A stretch of DNA of 64,000 nt from Apoda limacodes. Lineage: Eukaryota; Arthropoda; Insecta; Lepidoptera; Limacodidae. Made by a program: the position numbers and the translations under genes. The notes under the pieces are model-generated. The model saw nothing but the letters and a program-made list of their open reading frames with translations, made no database searches and was not told where the DNA came from. Shown here piece by piece: positions 10,361 to 21,080 of the stretch; positions within the stretch are counted from its first letter, which is position 1, and each line of letters opens with the position of its first letter. The stretch is from contig OX291557.1 in assembly GCA_946406115.1 (NCBI GenBank), positions 5,612,501 to 5,676,500 of the forward strand, given 5' to 3'.

Positions 10361-11969
10361 TTCATTGGAAGTAATTTACGCGACGTTTGTTGTTTTTTTT
10401 AAATGCTAACATGACATATGACTTTAATGAATAAAGGATATAAAGGTAATGGTTTTTATTAGTATGTTGTATTAATAAGTTAGGGTAATTAAAGGAAATG
10501 TCTCCATCCTAAACAATTTTATTGTGGTTAATGAATTTTATTATTAGTTAGCAAGGGAAAAGAAAAGTGGAAAATGGAATGGAATGTGTAAATGATGTTA
10601 TTTTCTTCATTTTCTTATGAAGGTATTCAATGTAAAGTAAAGGTGTTATAATTTGAAAATATGCGCGATAGGATATACATTGAATTTCTTACAGAAAAAG
10701 AAACTTTGTTTAATTATAATTCAGGTAATGAAAGTTTATGAGATTCATAGGATGTATGGTAGGTATTTGATGTAAGATATATATTCTTTCAGTTGATGAA
10801 TTTATTAATTGTTAAGGAGTTATAGGTATGTAGTAAAGTTGTTTATTAGTTAATTAGAAATAGAATAAATATGAGGTACGAGGTTTATAAAGGCTAATGC
10901 AAGCCGAAAATAGGAGTTTTTGTGTTATTGCACGATGTTAAAGTAAGTTAGGTAGGTATTGCACTTAATGCATGGTGATGCGCTACCAAATCTAGTTAAG
11001 ATAAGTATCTTAATATTGTTTTAATTTTGAATTTTTGATGAAAAAGTATAAGCGAGTATGAAGGACCATTGTATTTATAGATTGTTTATTAATTTTTTGT
11101 GTGCCTTCCTATTCAGAAATATTCAGAAAAGAAGAAGCTGAGTTAGGGATTAATTGTAGGTCGATACGGGTGGGGTTCTATAACGCGGTTTGAATTTAGA
11201 ATCAAATGAACACTGGTTGACGCGAATGATTTATTGAGCTGCATTACAGTTTTTAACTTGAATTAAAAGTGATAAATGTAAATGGAAGTTAGGAGGACGA
11301 GAGATTTTGTTTTATGAAAAAAACTAAAAGATGTGTACATTCAATTGTGATTAGCTTTTGTTTTGCTATATTGAATTGATGATAATGTAATTAACGTAGG
11401 TTGATAGGGTATTGCAGTGTATAATATTTTTGAAGTTTGACTTCAAAAGTCAAAAACATGAAACTGTTTTGTGTTGGCGTACTGAATTAATTTGAAGGGA
11501 AGTTGCCCAACATTCAAACAGGGTAGTGTTGGATAAGGAGGTAGGTAGTGCCATGTCTTTGGATCCTTACCGTGGTTTATCCGGAGGAAAATCAACTAAA
11601 AATCCTAAATAGATTCTGATTTAGTTAATTTACCATTTGCATATGGTTTGGCATCGCGTGACGAAGTGTCCCGGTTTTAGATCTTGATGGGTAGTTTATA
11701 GGTAGCGAATAGAAAATTATACGCAACGAGTTGCTATAATTTTCTGGCCGATCGGTGGAAAATATGTAGAGGTTACGACCTCTTGTTAAGTGTAAAAGAA
11801 GTAAATATGCTAGCGAATGTTTTTCACGCAGCAAATACTTCGTAGTGGTTTTATGAAAATATAATAGATGGTGTCAGTGCGTTTTTAAATAAAAACAATT
11901 GGAATTTAGAGTTTGTCAGTTTTTTTAGATTGATTGACATTCCAGTGAAAATTATAGATCGGACAAGTC

Positions 11970-11977
11970 TATATAAA
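11970..11977 (+). promoter_or_regulatory. TATA box of the LTR promoter
   Basis: TATATAAA lies 26 bases upstream of 11996, where the two R-U5 blocks begin to match, and 35 bases before an ATCAGGG initiator-like site. This spacing fits RNA polymerase II initiation at the start of R. Copy 1/2's internal R-U5 (4042) has no counterpart. Confidence 0.6.
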
Positions 11978-11995
11978 TTTGAAGGGTCGATTCCT

Positions 11996-12367
11996 GTCTC
12001 TATCAGGGAGCCCTAGAATTTGTAGAATGGCCTAATATTCCCAGTAGACTTAGAGTAAGATACTCCAGTATCCAAAATGCACTAAGCATCGCCATAAATG
12101 TTAATATTACCCAATGTACCGACACGACGACCCGAGGCCTATTGAAGGATGGCCTAATGAAAGAAGACGTACTGCAGATAAGTTTTAAATTGTATAATAA
12201 ATCTCCTAGGTAGTAGATAAGTCTAAAGGATGTATACTCTTGTGGCGATTGAAAAAAAACATCTGAATACATAAAAGAACTCCCGATGTCGTCTTTTTAT
12301 TAGCAGAGATCCCGATACCTAATAAGAAATAGGTAGAAGCAGCTTCTTTACGCCCTCGCACGCTGCA
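11996..12367 (+). repeat. 3' R-U5 of copy 2
   Basis: 372 bp matching 4042-4413. AATAAA at 12196-12201 is the likely polyadenylation signal, placing the R/U5 border shortly after it. The element ends at CTGCA (12367); unrelated DNA (GTACTCAATG) follows. The target duplication cannot be checked because the left end is outside the window. Confidence 0.75.
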
Positions 12368-12430
12368 GTACTCAATGTTTATTGATAAATCGTGATGAAG
12401 CTTATCGCATTTTCAATTTAGCTTACAGAC

Positions 12431-12493
12431 TTTTTTTTTGTACCACTTTAGTGGCAAGCAAGCTTGCGGTCCGCCTGATGGTAAGCGGTCACC
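12431..12493 (-). mobile_element. LINE family 1 3' tail fragment
   Basis: A T run followed by taccactttagtggcaagc and gtccgcctgatggtaagcgg is the reverse complement of the 3' end of the LINE at 32123-35145 (about 35062-35120). Only about 60 bp remain, with a few substitutions. Confidence 0.75.
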
Positions 12494-12496
12494 GTG

Positions 12497-12570
12497 CATG
12501 CTGAAATAAGGGGCATGGTCATGGGCTCGATTCCGGCACAGGACAAACATTCATATGATCATGATAAACA
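12497..12570 (+). mobile_element. SINE-like fragment
   Basis: GGCTCGATTCC at 12524-12534 is close to a pol III B box and is followed by GGCACAGGACAAACATT. The latter also follows the B-box position in the element at 14972-15235. It directly abuts the LINE tail. Confidence 0.45.
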
Positions 12571-13153
12571 AATTGGAATCAGTTATTCCTGTGAGAAATT
12601 CGAAATTTCCGGCTTGTTGTAAACTGTCAGACTAGCTGACTCGGCAAACGTTGTTTCACTACAGTCTCTCTCTGAAATATATATGATATAAAGCCTTCTT
12701 AAACCTACGTCTGTCTAAATACCTTTCAAACAGTAAAAGATTTTTCATATAAGTGCAGTGGTTCTGGAGATAACCCTTCATATATAAACAAACTTCCAAA
12801 GTCCGCTAGCTATTTATTTTAGTGTGTTATAGTGTTTTGTTAATGATGACTGGTACAATCTAACCCTAATGAAAATATGAGGCGACTTGACTCACCTCCA
12901 TAGGTGTTGTTCTGTACCTAAATGGACCTCGTCTACGTGCCCTATGTTCAAGCTTCTAATTATAGCTTGAACTGATAGAGGGCATAAAAGGTAGAGACAA
13001 GATCTAACTTAAGTAAGTAGGTATGATCCTTCTCCAATGTAACTGGCACATACACAAATATATAAATAATATAATTATATAAAAAACTATTTAATTTAAC
13101 TAATTAATTATAAAAAAAAAGTGCAGACTAATGACAACCACAAAGTAGAGGGT
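12571..13153. other. no recognisable gene
   Basis: AT-rich DNA, probably TEFM intron or 3' flank. A minus-strand stretch at 12896-12971 has good splice-site look-alikes but the wrong phase (see rejected items). Confidence 0.4.
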
Positions 13154-13183
13154 TCAACGGAGCTGGTAGTGCATAAGTAGAAT
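13154..13183 (+). repeat. 30-bp exact repeat, copy 1
   Basis: Thirty bases beginning tcaacggagctggtagtgca are identical to 14582-14611, 1428 bp away, in the same orientation. Flanks differ. Confidence 0.8.
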
Positions 13184-14279
13184 TCCATAAAATAATAACA
13201 ACAAAATAGTTTTATTAATTTACGTAATTAATAATTTGATTAATTTGTATTTCGGATTACAGAATTTTACAAATCCTATAAAGCTTTCCTCGTATTTATG
13301 AGTAAGGTAATTAATATCAACATATAAAGCTTACTAAAGATTACAAAAAGTTTTATTAAAGTGGGCAGATAAAACACGACTTGTCTTTACAATGAAGGCT
13401 AATTAACATTTACAAACACCTTTCTAAGAATTAGAGAAGTTTACTATTAACAAACATCATATCGTACTGCTACGAATTAAGGTTGACGTCACGCGTCTTA
13501 CATCGCGCTATCGAAGTTTTTTTCGATAGTTCGCTTATATACCGACATACCGAAAGCTGGCAAGGATCATAATTAGTAAGCCAGAGCTAAACAGATTAGA
13601 CGCAATATCCACCGAAGGAAGGGCTTCCTTCATCTACCAGGTACACTGACCAGTTATTATCAACCGTACGGGTCGCATCACAGAGCTTCATCAGGACCAC
13701 CTACTCGTATCGGTGCAATTAAACGCTGAATGTAAGGGTGTTTATACGTTATTTGCTTTCCATTAAATTTTACTTGTTTTTTAGTAAACTACACTGTTAT
13801 TCCAACAAGACTAGTCATATTCCTATTAGTAAATACAATAAGTAAAACTCATTGGTAACCGTCAGTGTAATTTACTTGTCCTCGGAATTACTAATATTTT
13901 AGTGGTTATTAGTATTATTTACTTGCAGCTACTAAAGTTTTTTCTGCGTGTAGACAGCAATTGTGGACTATGGGCCGCCCCGAGGCAAGTATCATAACAT
14001 CCTTTTAAGCCTATATTTGTTATGACAAATAGGAAGTACAATTTGAATATTAATCTCAACTCAAGTAAATTACGACAAAATCAATTTATCAATAAGCGCC
14101 ATCTAGCGGAAGCATGTCGCACTATGTCACTTTTTAGGATGGTTTACTCATTGCTCGTGTTTTACAGTAACAAGTCAAATCGAGTTGCTAAGAAGAGTAC
14201 TAGTATGATGATTTAAGATTTAATTAAATATTTTGAAAATAAAAGTATGGTAATATAAAAACAATTTTAAAATACTAAC
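13184..14279. other. unassigned intronic DNA
   Basis: No coding signal was seen on either strand. A small perfect palindrome (tatcgaa/ttcgata with a T-rich loop) lies near 13509-13528. Probably the third visible TEFM intron. Confidence 0.4.
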
Positions 14280-14432
14280 AATATCCAAAATATCCGTAAT
14301 TTGAAGCTTCTTTGCACCCGGGTAGTCAATGTTGCGATAGACCCATTCCGTCACCTCATAACCATCTTTATTTATTTTTGTCCACAAAACTGAATTTACA
14401 GTCACATACAACGCCAACACGCTCTTACAACT
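14280..14432 (-). CDS. TEFM: TEFM-like gene, C-terminal-domain exon
   Basis: A 153-bp (51-codon) exon preceded on the minus strand by a TTTTCAG acceptor and followed by GTTAGT. It starts and ends in phase 0, matching the phase at the end of the 16735-16957 exon. Translation begins SCKSVLALYVTVNSVLW and continues with TEWVYRNIDYPG. This looks like the start of the RNase-H-fold C-terminal domain of mitochondrial transcription elongation factor, where a beta strand with xVNSVxW follows the end of the helix-hairpin-helix region. The remaining part of that domain (about 100 residues or more) is not seen in the window. The donor is not a perfect consensus. Confidence 0.65.
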
Positions 14433-14581
14433 CTGAAAATCATAGTATTACAGATTATTTTAGTTACATTTTTATAGAAAGGTTTTATCATTATTGTGTA
14501 CATTTTTAAGACTATTGCTATCTGATATTAAAACCAAATTTTAACACCATTTATCGTTATAGATGACCCATATTGACACCA

Positions 14582-14611
14582 TCAACGGAGCTGGTAGTGC
14601 ATAAGTAGAAT
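14582..14611 (+). repeat. 30-bp exact repeat, copy 2
   Basis: Identical to 13154-13183. Here it lies just upstream (in minus-strand sense) of the TEFM exon at 14280-14432. Confidence 0.8.
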
Positions 14612-14971
14612 CCGAGTCCTATTTTTCCTATACAACCTTTGTGATGCACTAAATATCTATAACTATAATGTAAGCAGTTTGTTGCTTAAAATACGTTATT
14701 ATTAGATATTATCTTTGTGCGTTGTCGCAAAATGTAGTTTAAATTATGAAATTCAAGTAAATAATAAAATACATTACTTCAGTTTTTGTTGATTTCACAC
14801 AATTAATTATTAAGACAACAACCTTGTTTAACAATAATTTACGGATATTTTAAATAGTGCTTTTTGATAATAACATTTTTTAAGTAGCGAAATGTCTATA
14901 GCTAAATATACCTAGTGACGCAGTTTGTATGAAAAAAGATGTTCACCTAAAGTCACATATAGCAGCTAATG

Positions 14972-15235
14972 CCCTATCCGTTGCAGCCTAGTTGGTAGTG
15001 TGGCTGGCTGCTGTGCGGAAGGTGTGGGTTAGATTTTGGCACTGGACAAACATTAATGTGATAGTCATTTGTGTTTGTCTTGAGTCTGGGTGTATTTATG
15101 CATATTATTTATTTATTTACAAAAAGTATATTAGAATTTGTATCAGTTGTCTGGTTTTCATAATGCAAGCTTTGCTTAGTTTGGGACCAGATGGCGGTGT
15201 TTAATATATCCAATAATTATTATTATTATAATATA
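14972..15235 (+). mobile_element. tRNA-derived SINE-like element
   Basis: The left part has a pol III A-box-like CTAGTTGGTAGTG near 14989 and a degenerate B-box region followed by GGCACTGGACAAACATT. The right part ends gcttagtttgggaccagatg and a TTA-rich tail. I recognise the tail as a type widespread in lepidopteran genomes. It lies in the TEFM intron between 14433 and 16734. Confidence 0.6.
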
Positions 15236-15359
15236 ACTAGTGCCACAATTAAATATTTTTAGCTAACTCATACGTAAAGAATCTACAATGATACAAAATA
15301 AACGAAACTACGTGACACCAACTGCACAGGGCCGCAACAAATTGGGTCATTAACAAATT

Positions 15360-16200
15360 AAGTAGTTTTTATTGCCACCACGAGCTTTCCGCCAGATTTC
15401 TTAGCCAATGCTGAGGAATATTCTTTCACTCTTCTATCAGTGCTTCTTCTTGTTCACGAAGCGTGATTGGAGGGAAATTTCGTTGGCGTACACGTCATCC
15501 CAGTTCGTCCTAGGCGTGCTCGATGGGGTTCTGGGCGGTGTACTGGCCACTCCATACGTGTGATAGCGACATCTTAAAAGTAGTCAAACTCTATCCTAGC
15601 TGTATAGGGACAAGCATTACCTTGCATAAAGATGGCGGTTTTACCTATGTTTACTAAATATGGGTACTCATTTAAGATTTTAGTCACGTATCTTTCTAAA
15701 GTCAAAGTGCCATTTTCTATTACCACTAGCTCGATGCGGCTTTCGGAAGAAATTCCAGCCCACATGTGTATGGAAGCTCCGCCGTATGGCACTATCTCTT
15801 CAATGCAAGCTTGGTTATAGCGCTCTCCTGGTCTTCTGTAGACTCTTTGCTTATGTAGCTATGCCTGTATAGCTTGAACCTCGACTCGTTCGAAAACATA
15901 ACTCATGTGTTCTCTAGCGTAACTCAGTTACTCACTCACTCACTTTCGAGATTTGGACTATTTGTACCCGTGCTCGGATTGCTCCCTTCACCGCAGCCGT
16001 TTGAAATCGCTTTCTCAACATTGTTGACACCATATATCGATCCTCCAGCACTGTTGTGCACCTTGTTCGACCTGTTCCTGGTCTGCGAATACTAGTCTCT
16101 TGAAACCGCTGAAGCACTCTTTGAACAACTGATAGTAGCGCCACACCAACAGTTCTCGCTGTGTAATGCTAACTGCGACCGTCTTTAAGCTTTGTCAGAA
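15360..16200 (-). pseudogene. Tc1-like transposase relic
   Basis: In minus-strand order it holds a helix-turn-helix segment with RRPGTGRTR (the GRPR-like motif) at about 16080-16020. Next comes HMWAGISSESRIELVVI and TLERYVTKILNEY at 15760-15640. Then FMQGNACPYTAR, where family members have DNAPCHTA, so a catalytic aspartate is lost. Finally, in another phase, come NPIEHA and DELG near 15520 and RNFPPITLREQEEAL. Several stops and shifts separate the pieces. It is a dead DNA transposon inside the TEFM intron. Terminal repeats were not located. Confidence 0.75.
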
Positions 16201-16734
16201 TTCTGGTACACTCTTCAGGCGTTAGTGGCATGTGACTGAATAATATGAATATCGGTACGAAGATTGTAGTTTTTTCCGCAAAAACTTCCACTTTTTTAAA
16301 AATAGAACATCTGAACATTACAGAATTTCAACATCAAAAAGCTTTTGCAACGGTTCGTAGCGAAATCGCTAAAAATACTGATATAAAGTAGTTATCTGTA
16401 ACGAACTTACACTGAAACAAGCAAAATAAGACATTTCCAACTCTCATTCGGCTTACAAGCTTTTTTACTAAATTATTATGAATAAAACTCGGTAAGGACG
16501 GGTTGGGCTCGCGCACCGAAGGTTTGATTATTTAAAACTGTTAAATTTAATAACTTCATTTTAGCAGCAAAAAATATTATATCAACGAAAGAAATGTTAA
16601 TGGTAAAAGATATTTAGTGTAACCCATTTTGTAGGGAAAAAACCGATTCGGATTCACCTATATCAAAAACTTTACACCACAATCCTAAAAAAAATAAAAA
16701 ATGATGCATAGTAATATAATATAGTACAACTGAC

Positions 16735-16957
16735 CTGTCGCGCTGCTTCATATAGGTGTGGATGTAGAATTTGTCCCTTAATTTTATTGGATACATTGTC
16801 CTCTTTATTGACTGGCCCATTCAAAATGCTATCAAACAGTTTCTTAGCAGTTTTTTCTGAAAATCCGTCTATTAATTCTAAATCCGATATGTTATGTACA
16901 TCATTGCTAATTCTATATTGCCTAATTTTGTTCACCCTTCCCTTTGTTATGTCATAT
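16735..16957 (-). CDS. TEFM: TEFM-like gene, helix-hairpin-helix exon
   Basis: A 223-bp internal exon with an acceptor ending GTTTTAG before 16957 and a consensus donor CAG|GTCAGT after 16735. It enters in phase 2 and leaves in phase 0. The protein includes YDITKGRVNKIRQYR, LELIDGFSEKTAKKLF and KIKGQILHPHLYEAARQ. The order (helix-hairpin-helix region, then a short QxLxPxL linker into the C-terminal domain) fits mitochondrial transcription elongation factor, which helps the single-subunit mitochondrial RNA polymerase elongate. Phase and sense join it cleanly to the exon at 23658 (reading ILS then R-Y-D) and to that at 14432. TEFM identity is from memory of the family and should be searched. 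Confidence 0.72.
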
Positions 16958-17017
16958 CTAAAACATATATTTACATATAACCACATATTAGAATAGACCG
17001 CGTGAACGGGCTCTGTA

Positions 17018-17128
17018 ACTGAAACTGTAAATCGGATCAGATTTTTGGCAATAAGTATTTATTTTTACTTTTCTAGTGTATCTTTTTGAAGCTGGTTGTA
17101 TTTTGTTTTTTGTTAAAAAGTTTTAATT
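17018..17128 (+). mobile_element. TIR family A, 3' part
   Basis: Holds atcggatcagatttttgg, then ctagtgtatctttttgaagc and tggttgtattttgttttttg. It matches the right end of the complete copies at 36946-37300 and 30941-31457. Confidence 0.6.
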
Positions 17129-18022
17129 TTTGCTTTTTATAAAAAACTTTTGGGCTGGCTGTCTTCACACTTTTTGACCCACAGCAACTTTATTATTTAT
17201 ATCTATGTAAAAAATTGTACTTATAGCGTTATTTTTTAAAATGATTTTATGAAAAAAAATATTTATTTATTTATTATTTGAATTCATGAACTGGTAGCAA
17301 ATCGTTAGTGCCTAAAATTGCCACAAAAACCTGCGGAAGTGCTGCAATAGTTTAGCTAAAAAAACTAAAATATACCTCCTAAATACACGTTTTGCAGTTA
17401 GCTCTTACGAATATTTCCTTGGCACTTTGGGCAAAATTTGGCTAGCACATTTGGGTTTTTTTTTGACCAAACAAATGCGGCACTTCGTGTTACACAAAGT
17501 GTGAAGACAGCTGGCCCAAAAGTTATAAAAAACACGTTTATTTGTGTGCCACTAACAGGCACCTATGAGGCACTAACAAACTGCATATGTTAAATGGAGG
17601 CACTCTGCATGGTGCCGGCTATCTTCACGCGAGTGCGTCGCAGTGTCACGGGAAGTTGTGCATGTACAGACGACTAATGAATTGCGTGGTGTAAAAAAAT
17701 TACATTTATTTATTCATGTAGGATATTTAAATTTATAAGATAATATGTATGTTTAACGTCATGGTTTTTACTGTACATCATAATGTGGAGGTCAACTTCT
17801 TTCATCAACCACTTTAGTCCTGTGTGGGCTAGTGAGCCAAATGAGCAGCAACACTGCTTCTGATAGCAGTGTGTCTGGACTAAGGTGGCTTTAAATATGC
17901 CCCATAAGTATATATAGCCATAAGCGGTAAAATAAAGACCAGAAATGGAATAATATATTTGCCAATTCTAGACAAACTATAAAAAGTAATTCAATTGGCC
18001 ATAGTTGTTGTATAAATAAAAA
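17129..18022. other. intronic DNA without recognised gene
   Basis: AT-rich; no coding evidence on either strand. Part of the 6.7-kb TEFM intron. Confidence 0.4.
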
Positions 18023-18090
18023 AAATCACTCGCGCGTTGCCGACCCTTCAGAAATCTAATAACTTCTTTTTTGAAGAACCCCATACTATG
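18023..18090 (-). mobile_element. LINE family 1 3' fragment
   Basis: Reverse complement reads ttcttcaaaaaagaagttat then tttctgaagggtcggcaacg, matching 34978-35030 in the full LINE. About 68 bp survive, lacking the poly(A) end. Confidence 0.75.
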
Positions 18091-18633
18091 TATTTTAACA
18101 TATGCAACATAATTAACATATGCTACAGTGTTTTGACATATGCAATATTTGCGTGAAATAAATCTAGAAATTTTGTTTCTTCTTAGAACGTGATTTCCTT
18201 GTTTTTGGTAAAAAGATTTTTCTTAGGAAATCAACTAAGCTTACTTTTTGTGAAATAAATGTTTTGTAATAGCTTAAACCACGGGGTCTTATCCCAAACA
18301 AAACAGAAATGATTTAAATTCATATCAATAGATGGCGTTGTCTGTATCGATTTGTTATTTAGGTTGTTATTTTATTGAAAAAGAAAAGTAACCGACCCTT
18401 AAAAAATATTGTTTTAATATCAAAATGTCCCTTAAGCTAACAAAAATGAAGTAATGGGCGACTTTATTAAATTTTCGAAATTTTACATAAATTGAATGAG
18501 GTCGTTGTACTTTAAGCGGCAATAAATTGAACTACGTGCCGGTTTAGTTAATAAATTTTCACTATTGATTGATAGATGACGCTGTTCGCATGTTCTGAGT
18601 TTGACAGCGACACACAACAGTGTCACTAAGGGT

Positions 18634-18846
18634 GCGTTCCAAATCGCAACGAGGAAGTTAAAAAAGTGGTTTTGGGACGCCCGGGGTAGAGTAATTTTCC
18701 AACTGTCAAGTTGAATTCTTTACACTGCCATAGAAAAGGTTGAAAATCACTCTTGTCAGTGTGAAAATTAACTGTCAAACGCTCGTTCCAGAACGGGTTA
18801 ATTTTTCAACTTTACCGGGCGATAATTACTCGGCGTGATTTGGAAC
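18634..18846. mobile_element. MITE with gcgttccaaatc termini
   Basis: GCGTTCCAAATC at 18634 faces GATTTGGAAC at 18837-18846. A perfect internal palindrome, GTTCCAGAAC-like, lies near 18785. No coding capacity. A target duplication was not clear. Confidence 0.5.
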
Positions 18847-20257
18847 ATAGTCTAAATAATATGAATAGATGTAGGTACTTACCAACCAAATTAAAAAAAA
18901 ACTATTTGGTATCTACCCACCTTCAGACTTAGATATATTATAAAACAAACGCACGCAAGCGTGAACTTCGACCTCAGTACAATTTGTTTCTTTTAGTTTT
19001 ATCTTGGGTCGAATGCGTTTAAGTTCTTAAACCATTGTTTTGTGAAAAGGATAGCTCACTTTTGAAGAACAGCATGCCATCGCACAAGTGCACGTACTTA
19101 AGAATTGAAAACACTTCAGATAATAGCGCTTACATTTTTAACCAATTTAAAAAAAGGAAGGTTCTCAGATTGACCCGTATGTTTGTATGTAGGTTTGTCC
19201 GTGATTAACTCGCGTTTGGCTGAACCAATTTTGATACGGTTTTCAGAAAAGTATTTGTTACAGTCTGGAGAAGATTTTGGTATACAACAAATGGATACCC
19301 CGTGACATTGTCGTATTCATCGATCAGTTAATAATTAAGCGATGCATTTGTTTAACTCGACCCATTTTTGACAAAATTTTAGTACACTTACGAGCAAAAA
19401 CTAGTTAGTCACTTACATAAACGACGATATTTCATAAACTAGTAAAACAGAAAGTAGGTATTTTAAAAGAAGTTTTATTTTACTCATAAATAATTAAATA
19501 CGCTTTAATCTTTCTTTGACTTCACAGATATCATGAGTTGTTTAGGTTATATTGTCGTCTATTTAAGTGACTAGTTATTAATCGACTTCAAAAAAGAAGG
19601 AAGTTCCTCATTCCTCGGAATCTTTTTTTATGTATGTTTTCCGATTACTCGAAGTCGCCTTGACAGATTCGGAAAATTCTTGTTTGTTTGAAAGAGTATA
19701 CTTCCCAGATGGTCCCATGGTCATCAGGTCAGGATATAATAACGGAATCCTGGAGAAATCGAGGAAACTCAAATTTTTATAGGCACACTTGAAGTGATTA
19801 GTGTACGAGAAAATAAGCCAATAGGTCACTTAAAAGTAGGGATGTTCCGACTAGTCGGTAAAGCTGACCATCCGGCAACTTTCGTAGTCGGTGACAAGTT
19901 GGCGACTATTCGGCAAAGAGCGCCGACTAGGACTGCGACTGGGAGAAATTGTCTGTGGTCGATCGAACATTTAATCATAGAACCTAGCTGAGGTATCAGG
20001 GTTGGTTGACATTATTGGTTGTTCATACTCGTAGTATTTTCTGTTTTTCCCTGCCCACCATGAGAAATTATCATTTGGCACTGCTAACACTTGATTTACA
20101 GGAAATCATTGTACAATTGTTCTAAAAAAATCAATACATGAAACTTTTTTTTACACAAAATCACCGCAAAAGCAAAAATCAAGAAACAATGCGAAGTCAC
20201 AGATTATAAAATACTAAAATACCTACTAAGCGAAGTAAACAAAACATGTTTCGTTCG
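18847..20257. other. diverged dispersed repeats, no gene
   Basis: At 19150-19330 and 19580-19640 there are worn copies of repeats that start gacttcaaaaaa(g)gaag and carry a gaaccgattttgat-like block, the left end of TIR family A or a relative. At 19835-19940 short gactagtcgg-like words recur. No supported coding sequence. Confidence 0.45.
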
Positions 20258-20650
20258 ACCCGCTGGCAGGCGGCGTAGTCCTCGGTGTACGCAAAAAAAA
20301 CCGCAAATCGATGTAGAGTTTAGCCGTTTGGCACACAGGTACTTTAGGGCAAAACAATAATTTTGGCCGCAGTTCCTCAAAATATTAACAGAAGCAGCAG
20401 GGTACAGTACAGTTCCACATAAGTCTTATAAAGATCTGAAGTTTAAGGAACCGTCTCACATTGCAATATTCAAAAATTCAAAAATAATACTAAATTTTTA
20501 TATTTTCTAAATAGTTTAAGGGAAATATTTTGATGAACTGCGGCTCAAAATTATTGTTTTGCCCTAAAGTACCTGTGTGCCAAACGGCTAAATTCTACAT
20601 CGATTTGCGGTTTTCGAGCGAAATTGCCGTTGTACACCTGCCACTAGCGG
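20258..20650. mobile_element. fold-back element with about 90-bp inverted arms
   Basis: Arms at about 20297-20389 and 20523-20615 are near-perfect reverse complements (ccgcaaatcgatgtagagtt, ttggcacacaggtactttag, aaaacaataatttt). A more diverged outer extension reaches 20258 and 20650. The loop of about 130 bp is AT-rich and non-coding. It is a hairpin-type MITE inside the TEFM intron. Confidence 0.8.
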
Positions 20651-20869
20651 TTGCGACTTGAAGTCAGTTATTCTTAACTTGGCTGTCGGATAGAAATGCA
20701 TATGCATAGCATAGGTAAATGTTGCTTACTAGACCCCCTAACCACATGACTAAATAACCCACCAGACTGATAGCTTAGAACAAAGTTTCAAGAATCATTC
20801 CTAAGCTGGTAATGTTCTCAACTGACAAATTTAGTAAATTAAATCAATAGATAGCTGATATCGATTTCG

Positions 20870-21080
20870 TACCTCAGTTTAATGTATGGAGCTACCCCTA
20901 AATATTTTTTCTTAATTTCATTACAAATCTGTTTGGTGGTTCATATAAAACTTTCCTGTAAAATTTCTTCACAATCTACATGTGCAAAGATAGCGGAATT
21001 ATAACGCTGTGACATACGAATAGACGGAAGTATATGATGGATTTATAAGGGACCTTTTTGCCATTTGGCTATGGAACCCT
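20870..21080 (-). repeat. dispersed repeat (gggttccatagccaaatgg type)
   Basis: Reverse complement of this stretch runs parallel to 60130-60320: tagggttccatagccaaatggc, a cataacgctataattccgc-like block and aatattaggggtagct. Diverged but collinear. I recognise the family as common in moth DNA; its class is uncertain. Confidence 0.6.

Larger units (their letters stand above)
8464..11995 (+). other. long non-coding 3' region with presumed U3 (copy 2)
   Basis: About 3.5 kb separates the end of integrase from R. No plus-strand frame of note and no env-like protein is seen. The plus strand stays C-poor from 8464 to roughly 11500, so 9433-11995, absent from copy 1, looks like native element sequence rather than an insertion. 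The U3 left boundary and polypurine tract could not be fixed; purine-rich runs occur near 10557-10575 and 11286-11305. Confidence 0.6.
4042..12367 (+). mobile_element. Ty3/gypsy-type LTR retroelement, copy 2 (complete span)
   Basis: The order is R-U5, candidate primer site, gag, protease, RT, RNase H, integrase, about 3.5 kb of non-coding C-poor DNA containing the presumed U3, then R-U5 ending at 12367. It is the more complete member of the tandem pair. Coding lesions are a TAA in gag (4681), a TAG after protease (5702), a frameshift near 6093, a TAA at 6217, a frameshift near 7199 and further shifts inside integrase. The RT has YVDN and the integrase has an altered catalytic aspartate. All pol lesions also occur in copy 1. 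The start of U3 was not located. Confidence 0.88.

Noticed and set aside
9433..11995. insertion of a foreign element into copy 2
   Set aside because: Same C-poor strand skew and motif style as the shared tail, no terminal repeats at the borders, and it brings the TATA box to the right place before R. Loss from copy 1 is more likely.
12896..12971. 76-bp minus-strand candidate TEFM exon with ccctctatcag acceptor and AG|GTGAGT donor
   Set aside because: The preceding exon ends in phase 0, where this stretch meets a stop after three codons. It opens only in phase 2, and the sequence does not resemble the TEFM C-terminus.
19794..19991. 65-codon frame with repeated gactagtcgg words
   Set aside because: The coding look comes from short repeated words; no protein similarity.
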